NCBI RefSeq assembly: GCF_041320705.1
Contig: NZ_JBGGTQ010000003.1
Location: 434,001-498,000 of the forward strand
Length of the DNA stretch: 64,000 bases
Direction: 5' to 3'
Source of the DNA: Kineococcus mangrovi
GTDB lineage: Bacteria > Actinomycetota > Actinomycetes > Actinomycetales > Kineococcaceae
The notes below the pieces were generated by a model. The model saw only the letters and a program-made list of their open reading frames with translations. It did no database searches and was not told the origin of the DNA. A program made the translations under genes and the position numbers. Below, one piece after another: positions 17,301-25,485 of this stretch; position 1 is the first letter of the stretch, and each line of letters starts with the position of its first letter.

Positions 17301-17869
17301 ACGGGTGGGTCGCCGACACCGCCCGCGCCCGGGCCGAGCGGATGGTCGACAAGCTCGCCGAGTACTACCGGCAGGCCCGCCGCGAGGGCCGCACCCTCGT
17401 GGGCGTCGAGCTCGACGTCGACGTCACCGTCGGGCGGGCGCGCATCCGGGGCCGGGTCGACCGGCTCGAGCGCGACGCGGCGGGCCGGCCCGTCGTGGTC
17501 GACCTCAAGACGGGCAGGGTGCAGCCGTCGAAGGCCGACCTCGCCCGGCTGCCCCAGCTCGGCGTCTACCAGCTCGCCGCCCAGGAGGGGGCCTTCCCCA
17601 CGACGCGCACGTCGGCCGCGGGGTCGGGCGGGGCCGCCCTGGTCCAGCTCGGCGGGACCCAGAAGACGGCGCCCCAGCAGCACCAGGTCGCCCTCGACGA
17701 CGACGAGGACCCCGGCTGGGCGCGCGACCTCCTCACCCGCGCGGCCGACGGCATGGCGGCGGGCACCTTCGAGGCCGTCGTGGGCCCGCACTGCGGGTCC
17801 TGCCCGGTGATCGGCTCCTGCCCGGCGCAGGACGCCGGTCGCAGCGTCGTGCACGAGGGGGACCGCTGA
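14399..17869 (+). CDS. adnA: AdnA subunit of the AdnAB helicase-nuclease
   Basis: A 1156-residue UvrD-like motor plus RecB-family nuclease, the AdnA half of the actinobacterial AdnAB double-strand-break resection machine that substitutes for RecBCD. Motif I reads GAPGTGRT, with Arg66 where the Walker A lysine should be, and motif II reads VDDAHD (D304-D305) rather than DExx. The motor is therefore probably degenerate. The C-terminal nuclease is intact: VVVDLKTGR (D1035, K1037) and four cysteines C913, C1132, C1135 and C1141 placed as in Fe-S-bound AddB-type nucleases. Start GTG at 14399 (14396 is equally possible). Its stop overlaps the adnB ATG (TGATG). Confidence 0.88.
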   Translation: MRVEDAGATGGGTGGGGPRRPPVPRLRRAAPVAAAVSSSDARQDEVVATRPGSGPLVVVGAPGTGRTRTLRALVAARVERDGVDPDRVLVLAPTRRAADLLRDDLSDALRRTTGQPAARTPQSYAFGVLRRVHVHEDVPPPRLISGAEQDAILADLLRGHLDATSDEFPDADPGNDPGGDPGADPDDGGAPARAAALAAPGWPRDVPRASWGLRSFRNELRDLLMRAVERGLRAADLVDLGRRHGRPEWVAGAAVLQEYLEVNALGRAEAYDPAAVVDEAVVALRAEPALLAAERDRWDLVAVDDAHDLSEAGLRLLEAVAGGRDLVLTTDPDSVTQGFRGADARTASLLADRFALRGEPARTVVLATDHRQRPRLRALTRAVAGRVGALGGAPQRAATSTRGGEGRVEVAVLASPTQEAAWVAQRLRRRHLLDGVPWSGMAVVVRSAGHTAALRRGLTHAGVPLAVPLAEVPVRDEPAVRPLLAALAVVLDPAELTGTVAHDLVTSPVGGADVVALRRLRQSLRRAERAGGGGRSSDVVLAAAFAEVLADPWTEPDADGADDVDGVDGMDDVASGGEDAGSRSDLARLAGEDPALLPARRVAAVLRAGRRAALAPDASAETVLWAVWDATGLAARWQRSALAGSALEGADSGRADRDLDAVLALFEAAGRFVDRFPGTGSAQRFLDQLRTAEVPSDTLADRAPDAGAVTLTTPQGAVGREWDLVVVAGVQEGVWPDLRLRGSLLGAQALVDVLEGRDSEGPGARRAVLEDELRLFHVAVSRAREELVVTAVRAEDERPSAFVDLVADLATVAAPAGADGEDERPLTPVPRAVSLPALVARLRQVVCAPAALHTPQRRAAAAARLAELARAGVPGADPADWYGLQDLTDDGPLRAPEDPVAVSPSRVESFERCGLRWLLESSGARPGDSAGQSIGNLVHRIAAEAPEADAFELRRRLDVLWPTLGLPDGWVADTARARAERMVDKLAEYYRQARREGRTLVGVELDVDVTVGRARIRGRVDRLERDAAGRPVVVDLKTGRVQPSKADLARLPQLGVYQLAAQEGAFPTTRTSAAGSGGAALVQLGGTQKTAPQQHQVALDDDEDPGWARDLLTRAADGMAAGTFEAVVGPHCGSCPVIGSCPAQDAGRSVVHEGDR

Positions 17870-20800
17870 TGCTCAGCGCCCTGGAGATCGCGCAGCGGCT
17901 GGGCCGTCCCGCGCCCACCCCCGAGCAGGTGGCCGTCATCGAGGCCCCCGTCGAGCCGCTGCTCGTCGTCGCCGGCGCGGGGTCGGGCAAGACGGAGACC
18001 ATGTCGTCGCGGGTCGTGTGGCTCGTCGCCAACGGGCTCGTCGCCCCCGAGGACGTCCTGGGGCTCACCTTCACCCGCAAGGCGGCCGGGGAGCTGGCCG
18101 AACGCGTCCGCCGCCGGCTGCGGTCGCTGCGGGCCCACGACCTGGCTCCCCGGGCGGACCGGGCGGTGGGCGCGGCGGCGCCCGACGGGCTCGGCGAGGG
18201 CGAACCGGTGGTCTCGACCTACCACGCCTACGCCGCCTCGCTCGTGAGCGACCACGGCCTGCGCCTGGGGATCGAGCCGCAGTCGACGGTCCTGTCCGAC
18301 GCCGGGGCCTGGCAGCTGGCCTCGGAGGTGGTGGAGACGTGGCGCGGGGATCTGCCCGCCGTCGACGCCGCCCCCACGACGCTGGCCGCGGCCCTCCTGC
18401 AGCTGGCCGGGGAGTGCGCCGAGCACCTCGTCGAGCCCGGGGACCTCGTCGGCTTCGTCGACGAGGTCGAGGCGTTCGTGCGCACGCTGCCCAAGGACGA
18501 CAAGGCCGTCGCCCGGTACGGGGCGGGCGTGCCCGGTGAGCCCTACGCCAAGGTCTCGGCGCTGCTCGCGGTCCAGCAGGCCCGCAAGCAGGTCGTGCCG
18601 CTCCTGCGGGAGTACCGGCGGCGCAAGCGCGAGGCCGACCAGCTCGACTTCGGCGACCAGGTGCTCGCCGCGGCCCGGCTGGCGCGGGAGGTGCCGGCGG
18701 TGGCCGCCACCGAACGGGCGCGGCACCGCGTGGTCCTGCTCGACGAGTACCAGGACACGAGCTACGCCCAGCTGGCGCTGCTGCGCGCGCTCTTCGGCGA
18801 CGGGCACCCCGTGACGGCCGTGGGCGACCCGCACCAGTCGATCTACGGGTGGCGCGGTGCCAGCGCGGGCAACCTCGTGAGCTTCCCCGCGCACTTCCGC
18901 CGCGCCGACGACACGCCCGCCGCGCGGTTGCCGCTCGCGACGAGCTGGCGCAACGACGTCGGGGTCCTCGCCGCGGCCAACGTCGTCGCCGGGCCGCTCA
19001 ACGACGCCCTCGACGCGGGCAGCGTCGCGGTGCTCAGGCCGCGCCCGGGCGCCGGCACGGGCCGGGTCCGCACGGCCTTCGCGGCCACCGTGGAGGAGGA
19101 GGCCGCCGAGGTCGCGGCACGGCTGGCGGAGGTGTGGCGCGCCGACTCCGAACGCCTGGCCGCCGCCCGCCGGGTGCCCGGTGCCGCGGTGCGGCCCCGC
19201 CGCACCGCGGCCGTGCTGTGCCGCAAGCGGTCCCAGTTCGTCGTCCTGCAGCGCGCGCTGCGCGAGGCCGGTCTGCCGGTCGAGGTCGTCGGGCTCGGCG
19301 GTCTGCTGTCGACCCCGGAGGTCGCCGACGTCGTCGCCACGCTGCACGTCCTGCACGACCCGGGCCGCGGCGACCACCTGGCCCGGCTGCTGACCGGCGC
19401 TCGCTGGCGGCTCGGCCCGCGGGACGTGGCCGCGCTCGGCGCGTGGGCCCGGCAGCTGCAGCGCCGTCGCACCCACGCCGGTGACCCGGACGGGACGGAC
19501 CCGGTCGACCTGCTCGACCCCGTCGACGTCGTCGTGCTGCCCGACGAGGTCGAGGCGGTGAGCCTGGTCGAGGCCCTGGACGAGCTGCCGCCCGCCGGGT
19601 GGACGGGACCGGACGGCCGGGGCCTGTCCCCGCGGGCCCTGCGCCGCCTGGCCCGCCTGGCCGGGACGCTGCGGCGGTTGCGGACGCGCACCCACCTGCC
19701 GGTCGCGGACCTGGTGGGGGAGGTCGAGCGCTCGCTGCTGCTGGACGTGGAGGTCGCGGCCCGTCCGGGCAGCTCGCCGTCCTCCGAGCGCGGCAACCTC
19801 GACGCCCTCGCCGACGCCGCGGCCTCCTTCTCGGCCGGGGCCCAGCGGCCGGGCCTGGGCGGCTTCCTGTCCTGGCTCGACGCGGCCGAGGTCCGCGAGC
19901 GCGGGTTGGAACCGGGCGCCGCCGACGTGGCGACCGATGCGGTGCAGCTGCTCACCGTCCACGCGAGCAAGGGCCTGGAGTGGGACGTCGTGGCCGTGCC
20001 GGGGCTGGTGGAGAAGAGCTTCCCCGCCTCCGGCGACACCGCCCCGGGATGGCTGGGCGGCGCCAGCTCGCTCGGGGTGCTGCCCTACCCGTTGCGCGGG
20101 GACCGCGCGAGCCTGCCGGAGTTCGCCCTCGCCTCGGCCGCGACGCAGAAGGAGCTCGACGTGGCGCGCGAGGACTTCCTCGCGGCCTGCGGGGACCACC
20201 AGCTCGCCGAGGAGCGCCGGCTGGCGTACGTCGCGTTCACCCGGGCCAGGGAGGAGCTGCTGCTGTCGGGGGCCTCCTGGGACGAGGCCACCAGGCCCCG
20301 GGACCCGTCGCGGTTCCTCCTGGAGGTCCTGCAGGCGCCGCCCGGCACCGTCCCGGGGCTGGTGTCGTTGCCGCCGGCGCCGCGGCCCGAGCCGGACGCG
20401 GTCAACCCGCGGACGGCGAACCCGCAGCGCGTCGTGTGGCCCGTGGACCCGCTGGCCGCGCGGCGCGGTGACGTCGATGCCGGGGCTCGGCTCGTCCGCT
20501 CCGCGCTGGCGGGAGGGGCCGAGGAGACCGAGGAGACCGAGGACGAGGAGGCGCGCGCCTGGAGCGAGCAGACCGCCCTCCTGCTCGCCGAGCGGGCCGC
20601 GGCCCACCAGACCCCCGGGGTGCTGCTGCCGGCGCACCTGTCGGCGTCCCGCCTCGTGGCCCTCGCGCAGGACCCGGACGCGTTGGCGCTGCAGCTGCGC
20701 CGGCCCGTGCCGCTGGAACCGCGACCGGCGACCCGGCGGGGCACGGCCTTCCACGCCTGGCTCGAGCAGCGGTTCACCGCCAGCTCGCTGCTGGACCTGG

Positions 20801-21252
20801 TGGACCTGCCCGGCTCGGCCGACGAGGACGCCGGCGACGACCGCGACCTGGCGGCGATGCAGCGCACCTACCTCGCCTCGGAGTGGGCTTCGCGCGACCC
20901 CGTCGCGGTGGAGGTGTCCGTGGAGACGCCGGTGGCGGACCTCGTGGTCCGCGGGCGCATCGACGCCGTCTTCGCCGCGTCGGGCCCGCAGGGGCGCACG
21001 CGCTGGGACGTCGTGGACTGGAAGACGGGCCGACCCCCGGAGGGGGCCGCGGCGCGGGCCCGCGACGTCCAGCTCGCCGTGTACCGGCTCGCCTGGTCGC
21101 GCTGGCACGGCGTCCCGCTGGAGGACGTGAGCGCGGCCTTCTTCTACGCCTCCACGGGGGACACCGTGCGGCCGGTGGACCTCCTGGACGCGGACGACCT
21201 CGAACGGCTGGTCCGGTCCGTGCCGACGGTGGGTGGCGGCGAGCGGGGGTGA
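17869..21252 (+). CDS. adnB: AdnB subunit of the AdnAB helicase-nuclease
   Basis: A 1127-residue SF1A helicase-nuclease and partner of AdnA. The motor has a full Walker A (VVAGAGSGKTET, K41), motif Ia (GLTFTRKAAGEL), Walker B LLDEYQDTS (D292, E293), VGDPHQSIYGWRGA and LTVHASKGLEWDVV. The C-terminal RecB-type nuclease shows WDVVDWKTGR (D1050, K1052) and QLAVYRLAW. Unlike AdnA it lacks the four-cysteine cluster. With AdnA's altered ATP site, AdnB should supply the translocation power, as reported for mycobacteria. The ATG overlaps the adnA stop by one base, so the subunits are coupled. Confidence 0.92.
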   Translation: MLSALEIAQRLGRPAPTPEQVAVIEAPVEPLLVVAGAGSGKTETMSSRVVWLVANGLVAPEDVLGLTFTRKAAGELAERVRRRLRSLRAHDLAPRADRAVGAAAPDGLGEGEPVVSTYHAYAASLVSDHGLRLGIEPQSTVLSDAGAWQLASEVVETWRGDLPAVDAAPTTLAAALLQLAGECAEHLVEPGDLVGFVDEVEAFVRTLPKDDKAVARYGAGVPGEPYAKVSALLAVQQARKQVVPLLREYRRRKREADQLDFGDQVLAAARLAREVPAVAATERARHRVVLLDEYQDTSYAQLALLRALFGDGHPVTAVGDPHQSIYGWRGASAGNLVSFPAHFRRADDTPAARLPLATSWRNDVGVLAAANVVAGPLNDALDAGSVAVLRPRPGAGTGRVRTAFAATVEEEAAEVAARLAEVWRADSERLAAARRVPGAAVRPRRTAAVLCRKRSQFVVLQRALREAGLPVEVVGLGGLLSTPEVADVVATLHVLHDPGRGDHLARLLTGARWRLGPRDVAALGAWARQLQRRRTHAGDPDGTDPVDLLDPVDVVVLPDEVEAVSLVEALDELPPAGWTGPDGRGLSPRALRRLARLAGTLRRLRTRTHLPVADLVGEVERSLLLDVEVAARPGSSPSSERGNLDALADAAASFSAGAQRPGLGGFLSWLDAAEVRERGLEPGAADVATDAVQLLTVHASKGLEWDVVAVPGLVEKSFPASGDTAPGWLGGASSLGVLPYPLRGDRASLPEFALASAATQKELDVAREDFLAACGDHQLAEERRLAYVAFTRAREELLLSGASWDEATRPRDPSRFLLEVLQAPPGTVPGLVSLPPAPRPEPDAVNPRTANPQRVVWPVDPLAARRGDVDAGARLVRSALAGGAEETEETEDEEARAWSEQTALLLAERAAAHQTPGVLLPAHLSASRLVALAQDPDALALQLRRPVPLEPRPATRRGTAFHAWLEQRFTASSLLDLVDLPGSADEDAGDDRDLAAMQRTYLASEWASRDPVAVEVSVETPVADLVVRGRIDAVFAASGPQGRTRWDVVDWKTGRPPEGAAARARDVQLAVYRLAWSRWHGVPLEDVSAAFFYASTGDTVRPVDLLDADDLERLVRSVPTVGGGERG

Positions 21253-21288
21253 CCGGCGGCGAGCGGTGTGACCGGGGGGTGACCGGAC

Positions 21289-22074
21289 TCAGCCGCCGGG
21301 CGCTCGCGGGACGTCCGGCGGCGGGCACGTCGTCACGTCCGTCCCGTCGTCCTCCACGGCGCCGGCGTGGTCGCGCGAGTCCAGCGAGGGCCGGTAGCCG
21401 AGCTCGTCCGCGGCGAGCCGCAGGTCCCAGTGCGAGCGCTCCGCGCCCGACACGGCGGGGTACACCCCGGTGACGACGGAGGCCGTCAGGGCCCGCGTCA
21501 CGAGGTCGCGCAGGTCCTGCGGCCCCAGCCAGCCGGTGAGCTGGCTGCGCTTCGTCGGGACCGGGACGGTGGCCCCCAGCCGCAGACCGATCGTGCTCAG
21601 GCCCCAGCGGTGGGCGAACACCCCGGCGACGGCCTCGTCGAACGCCTTCGTCGCCCCGTACGGGCAGCACGGGGCCGGCGCCCACGCCGGGTCGACGGGC
21701 ACCCGCCCGGTCGCCTCGTACCTGCCCATCGCGTGCACCGAGCTCGCGTAGACGACCCGGCGGACCCCGTGGTCGGCCGCGGCGCCGAGGAGGGCCGCGA
21801 ACCCGTCGACGTTGGGACTGCGCAGCTCCTCCCACGTCGCGGTCGGGCTCGGGTCGCCCGCCAGGTGCACGACGGCCTCGACCCCCTCCACCGCGCGGGC
21901 CAGCAGGTCCCGGTCGGTCAGCTCCCCGGTGAGCACCTCCGCGTCCGCGGGGACGTCGGCGGGGTCGGCCGGTGTCGTGCGGTCCAGCAGCCGCAGCGGC
22001 CGCTCACCCAGCCCGGGCAGCAGCAGCTGGGCCACGCGCCCGCACGCGCCGGTCAGGAGCAGGGGAGCGGTCAC
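21289..22074 (-). CDS. NAD-dependent epimerase/dehydratase (uronate dehydrogenase-like SDR)
   Basis: A 261-residue extended SDR. The N-terminal LLLTGACGRVAQLLLPGL is a Rossmann GxxGxxG-type motif, followed by VVHLAGDPSP, YASSVHAMGRY (catalytic Ser) and PYGATKAF (YxxxK). The pattern NVDGF...YASSVHAMG resembles uronate dehydrogenases and related sugar epimerases. The substrate is inferred and uncertain. GTG start at 22074 overlaps the stop of the upstream endonuclease-like gene by 4 nt, so it is the last gene of a three-gene minus-strand operon. Confidence 0.8.
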   Translation of the reverse strand: MTAPLLLTGACGRVAQLLLPGLGERPLRLLDRTTPADPADVPADAEVLTGELTDRDLLARAVEGVEAVVHLAGDPSPTATWEELRSPNVDGFAALLGAAADHGVRRVVYASSVHAMGRYEATGRVPVDPAWAPAPCCPYGATKAFDEAVAGVFAHRWGLSTIGLRLGATVPVPTKRSQLTGWLGPQDLRDLVTRALTASVVTGVYPAVSGAERSHWDLRLAADELGYRPSLDSRDHAGAVEDDGTDVTTCPPPDVPRAPGG

Positions 22075-22898
22075 GTCCCCACCCTGGCACGCTCCCGGCG
22101 ACCGGGTGCCGGGAGGTTACAGGTGTGCAGGTCGACCACGACGGCGCGGTGGTCGCTGCCCCCGACCTGCTCGATGCGCGCCTCGACGCGGACCCGCTCG
22201 TCGAGGCCGTCGGCCAGGGCGTGGTCGAGCTGCACCTTGGGCGAGGGGGCCGGGAACGTGGGGCCGGTGACGAGGGGACGCCACGGCAGGACGCGCCGCA
22301 CGATCCCCGGCGGCAGGTTGAGGTCGCCCAGCAGGACCAGCGGCCGGGGCAGGGTCCGGGCGAAGTCCCGCACCGAGCGCAACTGCCGGCCCGCGTGCCA
22401 GGGCGTGAAGGACAGGTGGGTGCCCAGGACGCTCAGCGGTCCGGCCGGGGTGTCCACGACGGCGGCCACGACGGCCCGCTGCTCGTCGGGCACCAGGCGG
22501 GGACCGGACGCGGGGTCCAGGACGGGCAGCCGTCCGCGCCCGGCCGGCATCCGCAACTCCCGGAACCCCAGGGCGGTGTCGTGGCCGCCGCGCACGAGCA
22601 GGGCGATCCCGTACGACGGTTCGTCCGGGACGGTCCGGTGGGCGTCCCGGACCCCCTGCGGCGCGCCGGGGGTGCCGTGGACGGTGGCGGCGAACCAGCC
22701 GTGCGCCCCGAGCCCGGCCGCCAGCAGCGCGGTCTGGTCGACCCCGCCGCTGCGGGGCAGCAGGTGGTCGACCTCCTGGACGGCCACGACGTCGGCGTCC
22801 AGGCGCGCCACCGCCCGCACGAGGGCGTCGGTGTCGATCCGGCCCGTGCGCAGGTCGCGCCCCGAGGCCGCGTTCACCGAGGCCAGGCGCACGCGCAC
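22071..22898 (-). CDS. Endonuclease/exonuclease/phosphatase family protein
   Basis: A 275-residue member of the EEP (DNase I-like) superfamily. Key motifs in order are RLASVNAASG (Asn of strand 1), VVAVQEVDH (metal-binding Glu), LLGDLNLPPG (Asp-x-Asn) and GGSDHRAVVVD (terminal Asp-His pair). No signal peptide is visible, so it is cytosolic. Possible substrates range from DNA to phosphoesters of lipids or sugars, and the sequence does not decide. It lies between the phosphotransferase and the SDR gene with 5-nt and overlapping junctions, which indicates one transcript. Confidence 0.82.
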   Translation of the reverse strand: MRVRLASVNAASGRDLRTGRIDTDALVRAVARLDADVVAVQEVDHLLPRSGGVDQTALLAAGLGAHGWFAATVHGTPGAPQGVRDAHRTVPDEPSYGIALLVRGGHDTALGFRELRMPAGRGRLPVLDPASGPRLVPDEQRAVVAAVVDTPAGPLSVLGTHLSFTPWHAGRQLRSVRDFARTLPRPLVLLGDLNLPPGIVRRVLPWRPLVTGPTFPAPSPKVQLDHALADGLDERVRVEARIEQVGGSDHRAVVVDLHTCNLPAPGRRERARVGT

Positions 22899-22903
22899 GT
22901 CGT

Positions 22904-23818
22904 TCAGCCCAGGGGGGTGGCGTCGGCGTGGGCGGCGAGCTCGTCGAGCATCCGCCGGGCGTCCTCGACGATCTCGGGGTCCTCGATGCGCAACCCCAGC
23001 AGCAGCCAGCGGGCCAGGGCGAGCTCACCGGCGAGCCGGGCCCGCAGCAGCAGGTCGGGGTCGGGGGGTTCGGGCAGGGCGTGCGCGTAGGCCTCCAGGA
23101 CGGACTCCAGGGCGTCCGGGTCGGCCCCCACCGCGAGCCACGCGAAGTCGTCGGCGGGGTCGGCGATCTTGGCGTCCACCCACCCGGTGATGCCGGTGAG
23201 CCGGTCGCCGTCGGTGCGGACGTGCTCGCCCACGAGGTCGCCGTGGACGGGGGTGGCCGCGAACCGCCAGTGCGTCACGTCCTCCATGAGCGCCTCCCAG
23301 CGCGTGAGCAGTCGCGGCGGGACGTGCCCGGTCCCGGCGGCGCGGTCCAGCTCGGACAACCGGCGGCGCCGGTACTCCTCGGCGTCGTAGACGGGGACGC
23401 CGGCCTCGCTGAACACCGACCCGTCGATCTGGTGCAGGGCCGCCAGGCCCGTGCCGAGGGAGGCGGCCAGTCCCGGACCGGGCCGCAGGGACCCCGGGTC
23501 CAGCGGGTGGCCGGGCAGCTCGGGGTGCACGACGCAGCGCCCGCCGTCGGGCAGCGCGAGGGTCCCGGCGACCTCGGGCACCGCGAACGGGAGCGGGTCG
23601 ACGAGCCCCCCGAGGAGTTCGACCTCGGCGTCGAGGGCGGCGGCCGCGGCGGCGCGGCGGGGGGTGCGCACGACGTAGCGGGTGCCGTCGGCGCCCACCA
23701 CCAGCGCCACGTCGAAGTCCGCGCCGTCGGCCTCGACCGGGCCGGCCGCGACCACGTCCAGGTTGCGCACGGCGGCGGTGGCGAGGGCGGCGAGGACGCG
23801 GGGCGAGCGGGCTGGCAC
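22904..23818 (-). CDS. Aminoglycoside/macrolide phosphotransferase-family kinase
   Basis: A 304-residue kinase of the APH/choline-kinase superfamily, closest in feel to actinobacterial macrolide 2'-phosphotransferase-like proteins. The Brenner catalytic loop reads VHGDLVGEHV (HGD present, but His/Glu where Asn usually sits), followed by a DFG-equivalent WVDAKIADPADDFAWL. The family phosphorylates small hydroxyl substrates. Antibiotic resistance is possible but unproven. GTG at 23818 (VPARSPRVLAAL) was chosen over a far longer open frame, because the upstream stretch overlaps the nudC promoter and start. It heads the operon and is divergent from nudC. Confidence 0.8.
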   Translation of the reverse strand: MPARSPRVLAALATAAVRNLDVVAAGPVEADGADFDVALVVGADGTRYVVRTPRRAAAAAALDAEVELLGGLVDPLPFAVPEVAGTLALPDGGRCVVHPELPGHPLDPGSLRPGPGLAASLGTGLAALHQIDGSVFSEAGVPVYDAEEYRRRRLSELDRAAGTGHVPPRLLTRWEALMEDVTHWRFAATPVHGDLVGEHVRTDGDRLTGITGWVDAKIADPADDFAWLAVGADPDALESVLEAYAHALPEPPDPDLLLRARLAGELALARWLLLGLRIEDPEIVEDARRMLDELAAHADATPLG

Positions 23819-23847
23819 GCCCCCACGGTATTGCGCGGCGGCCTGCT

Positions 23848-23853
23848 TAGGGT
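23848..23853 (+). promoter_or_regulatory. -10 box of nudC (leaderless)
   Basis: TAGGGT followed by 6 nt and the GTG start at 23860. The divergent phosphotransferase start is only about 40 bp away, so the two promoters overlap. Confidence 0.6.
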
Positions 23854-23859
23854 GCAGGT

Positions 23860-24831
23860 GTGACCCCCGTGCCGCTCCCGAGCCCTCCGCTGAGCAACCT
23901 CGCCCTGTCCCGGCAGCACCTGGACCGCAACGGGGTCGACCGCGTGCCGGCCTCGCGGCTGGCCGACCTGTGGGCCTCGCCGGGCACCCGCGTCCTGCGG
24001 GTGCACGCCGGCCGCGCTCCCGTCGTGGGCACCCCGGAGGGGCCCCGGCTGGTGCTGCGCGCCCCCACCGAGGTCCCGGCACCGGGGCCGGAGGACCTCC
24101 AGCTGTACCTGGGCGTCGAGGACGGCGTGCACCACGTCGCCGTCATCTCCACCGAGGCCGAACCGGAGAGCACGGACGGCGCGGCCGGCGGGGAGGAGTG
24201 GCGCGGTCTGCGCGAGGTGGGCGAGCAGCTGCCCGCGCGCGACGCGGGGTTGTTCACCGAGGCGCTGTCCATGGGGAACTGGCACGCCGTGACCCGGTTC
24301 TCCCCGCGCACGGGTCAGCCGCTGACCGCGACGACGTCGGGCTGGGTGAAGACCGAGCCGGACGGCCGCGAGCACTTCCCGCGCACCGACGCCGCGGTCA
24401 TCATGGCGATCATCTCCCCGGACGACCGCCTGCTCCTGGGGCACCAGCCGATCTGGCCGGCCAACCGCTACTCCGTGCTCGCGGGTTTCGTCGAACCCGG
24501 CGAGTGCTTCGAGGACACCGTGCGCCGGGAGGCCTTCGAGGAGGCCGGGATCGTCGTCGGCACCGACCCCGACGACGTGCGCTACCTCGGCAGCCAGCCG
24601 TGGCCGTTCCCGGCCAGCCTCATGGTCGGTTTCGCGGCCCGCGCGGTGACCACGGAGATCAAGGTCGACGGCGATGAGATCGCCCTGGCCCGCTGGTTCT
24701 CCCGGGAGGAACTGACCGAGGAGCTGCGGACCGGTGGGGTCCTGCCGCCCCCGGGCGTCTCGATCGCCCGCCGGCTCATCGAGGCCTGGTACGGCGGGCC
24801 GCTGCCCGTCGAGGACCGGCCCTGGGTCTGA
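23860..24831 (+). CDS. nudC: NAD(H) diphosphatase / NAD-RNA decapping Nudix enzyme
   Basis: A 323-residue NudC. The Nudix box is complete (GFVEPGECFEDTV, then RREAFEEAGI), and the NADH pyrophosphatase signature SQPWPFPASLM follows. The enzyme splits NAD(H) and, in some bacteria, removes NAD caps from RNA. The zinc-ribbon region is degenerate: the usual FCPRCG and CPxCG pairs read RFSPRTGQPL and EPDGREHFPR, leaving no zinc cysteines. The GTG start is leaderless. In Mycobacterium nudC sits beside the mycoredoxin and uvrD2 genes, as here. Confidence 0.9.
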   Translation: MTPVPLPSPPLSNLALSRQHLDRNGVDRVPASRLADLWASPGTRVLRVHAGRAPVVGTPEGPRLVLRAPTEVPAPGPEDLQLYLGVEDGVHHVAVISTEAEPESTDGAAGGEEWRGLREVGEQLPARDAGLFTEALSMGNWHAVTRFSPRTGQPLTATTSGWVKTEPDGREHFPRTDAAVIMAIISPDDRLLLGHQPIWPANRYSVLAGFVEPGECFEDTVRREAFEEAGIVVGTDPDDVRYLGSQPWPFPASLMVGFAARAVTTEIKVDGDEIALARWFSREELTEELRTGGVLPPPGVSIARRLIEAWYGGPLPVEDRPWV

Positions 24832-24847
24832 ACCGCCCGCGTTCTCG

Positions 24848-25480
24848 CTACTCCTGCAGCAGTTCCGCGGGGTGGCGGGGGTCCTCGCAGTGCAGGACCA
24901 CCGTCGCGGCGTCGGCCGGGTCCTCGGTCGCCAGGTACCGCTGCCAGCCGCCCGCGACGCGGTCGGCGTCCTCGGCCGGGACCCGCCGGCGGATCGCCGC
25001 CTCCGACGTCGACAGGTGCACGACGGCGTCGAAGCCCCACCGCAGGGAGTTCGTCAGCAGGAACGACCCGGCGAGCACCAGCACGGCGTCGTCGGGGACG
25101 TCCTCGCGCCGGGCGCGGGAGGCGCGGTCGGTGTCGGGGTCGTAGAGCGAGGGCACCCACCACCGCCCGGTCGGGGCGGCGAGGGGTTCGAGCACCTCGC
25201 GGTACAGGCCGGGGACGTCGAGCCAGCCGTCGAGGTAGGCGTCGGGGTCGTCGCGGCCGAACTCGAACCGCAGCGAGCGCGGCCGCCAGAACCCCTGCCA
25301 CGTCGTCAGCAGCACCGGCCGTGCGACGTCGCGCAGGGCCTGCGCCAGGTGCTCGGCGTACCAGCGGGTGTCGGCGTCGACGGCCCCGTCCACGCCCACC
25401 CGGGCCCCCGGCGGCAACGACGAGGCCCACCGGTCGGCGAACTCGCGCGGACCGGTGGGCCGGAAGGTGCTCGTCGGCAC
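24848..25480 (-). CDS. Uridine/nucleoside kinase-like protein with degenerate P-loop
   Basis: A 210-residue protein resembling actinobacterial uridine kinase-like P-loop proteins: FADRWASSLPPG, then VGVDGAVDADTRWYAEHLAQ where a GxxGxGKT loop is expected, then LLTTWQGFWRPRSLRFEFGR, a YREVLEPL segment and DDAVLVLAGSFLLTNSL. The lysine and threonine of the P-loop are replaced (GAVDADTR), so ATP binding may be lost or altered. The GTG at 25480 lies 6 nt after the mycoredoxin stop, with no ribosome-binding site, suggesting coupling to the upstream gene. The frame stays open far upstream antisense to uvrD2, which I regard as accidental. Confidence 0.75.
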   Translation of the reverse strand: MPTSTFRPTGPREFADRWASSLPPGARVGVDGAVDADTRWYAEHLAQALRDVARPVLLTTWQGFWRPRSLRFEFGRDDPDAYLDGWLDVPGLYREVLEPLAAPTGRWWVPSLYDPDTDRASRARREDVPDDAVLVLAGSFLLTNSLRWGFDAVVHLSTSEAAIRRRVPAEDADRVAGGWQRYLATEDPADAATVVLHCEDPRHPAELLQE

Positions 25481-25485
25481 GGTCG

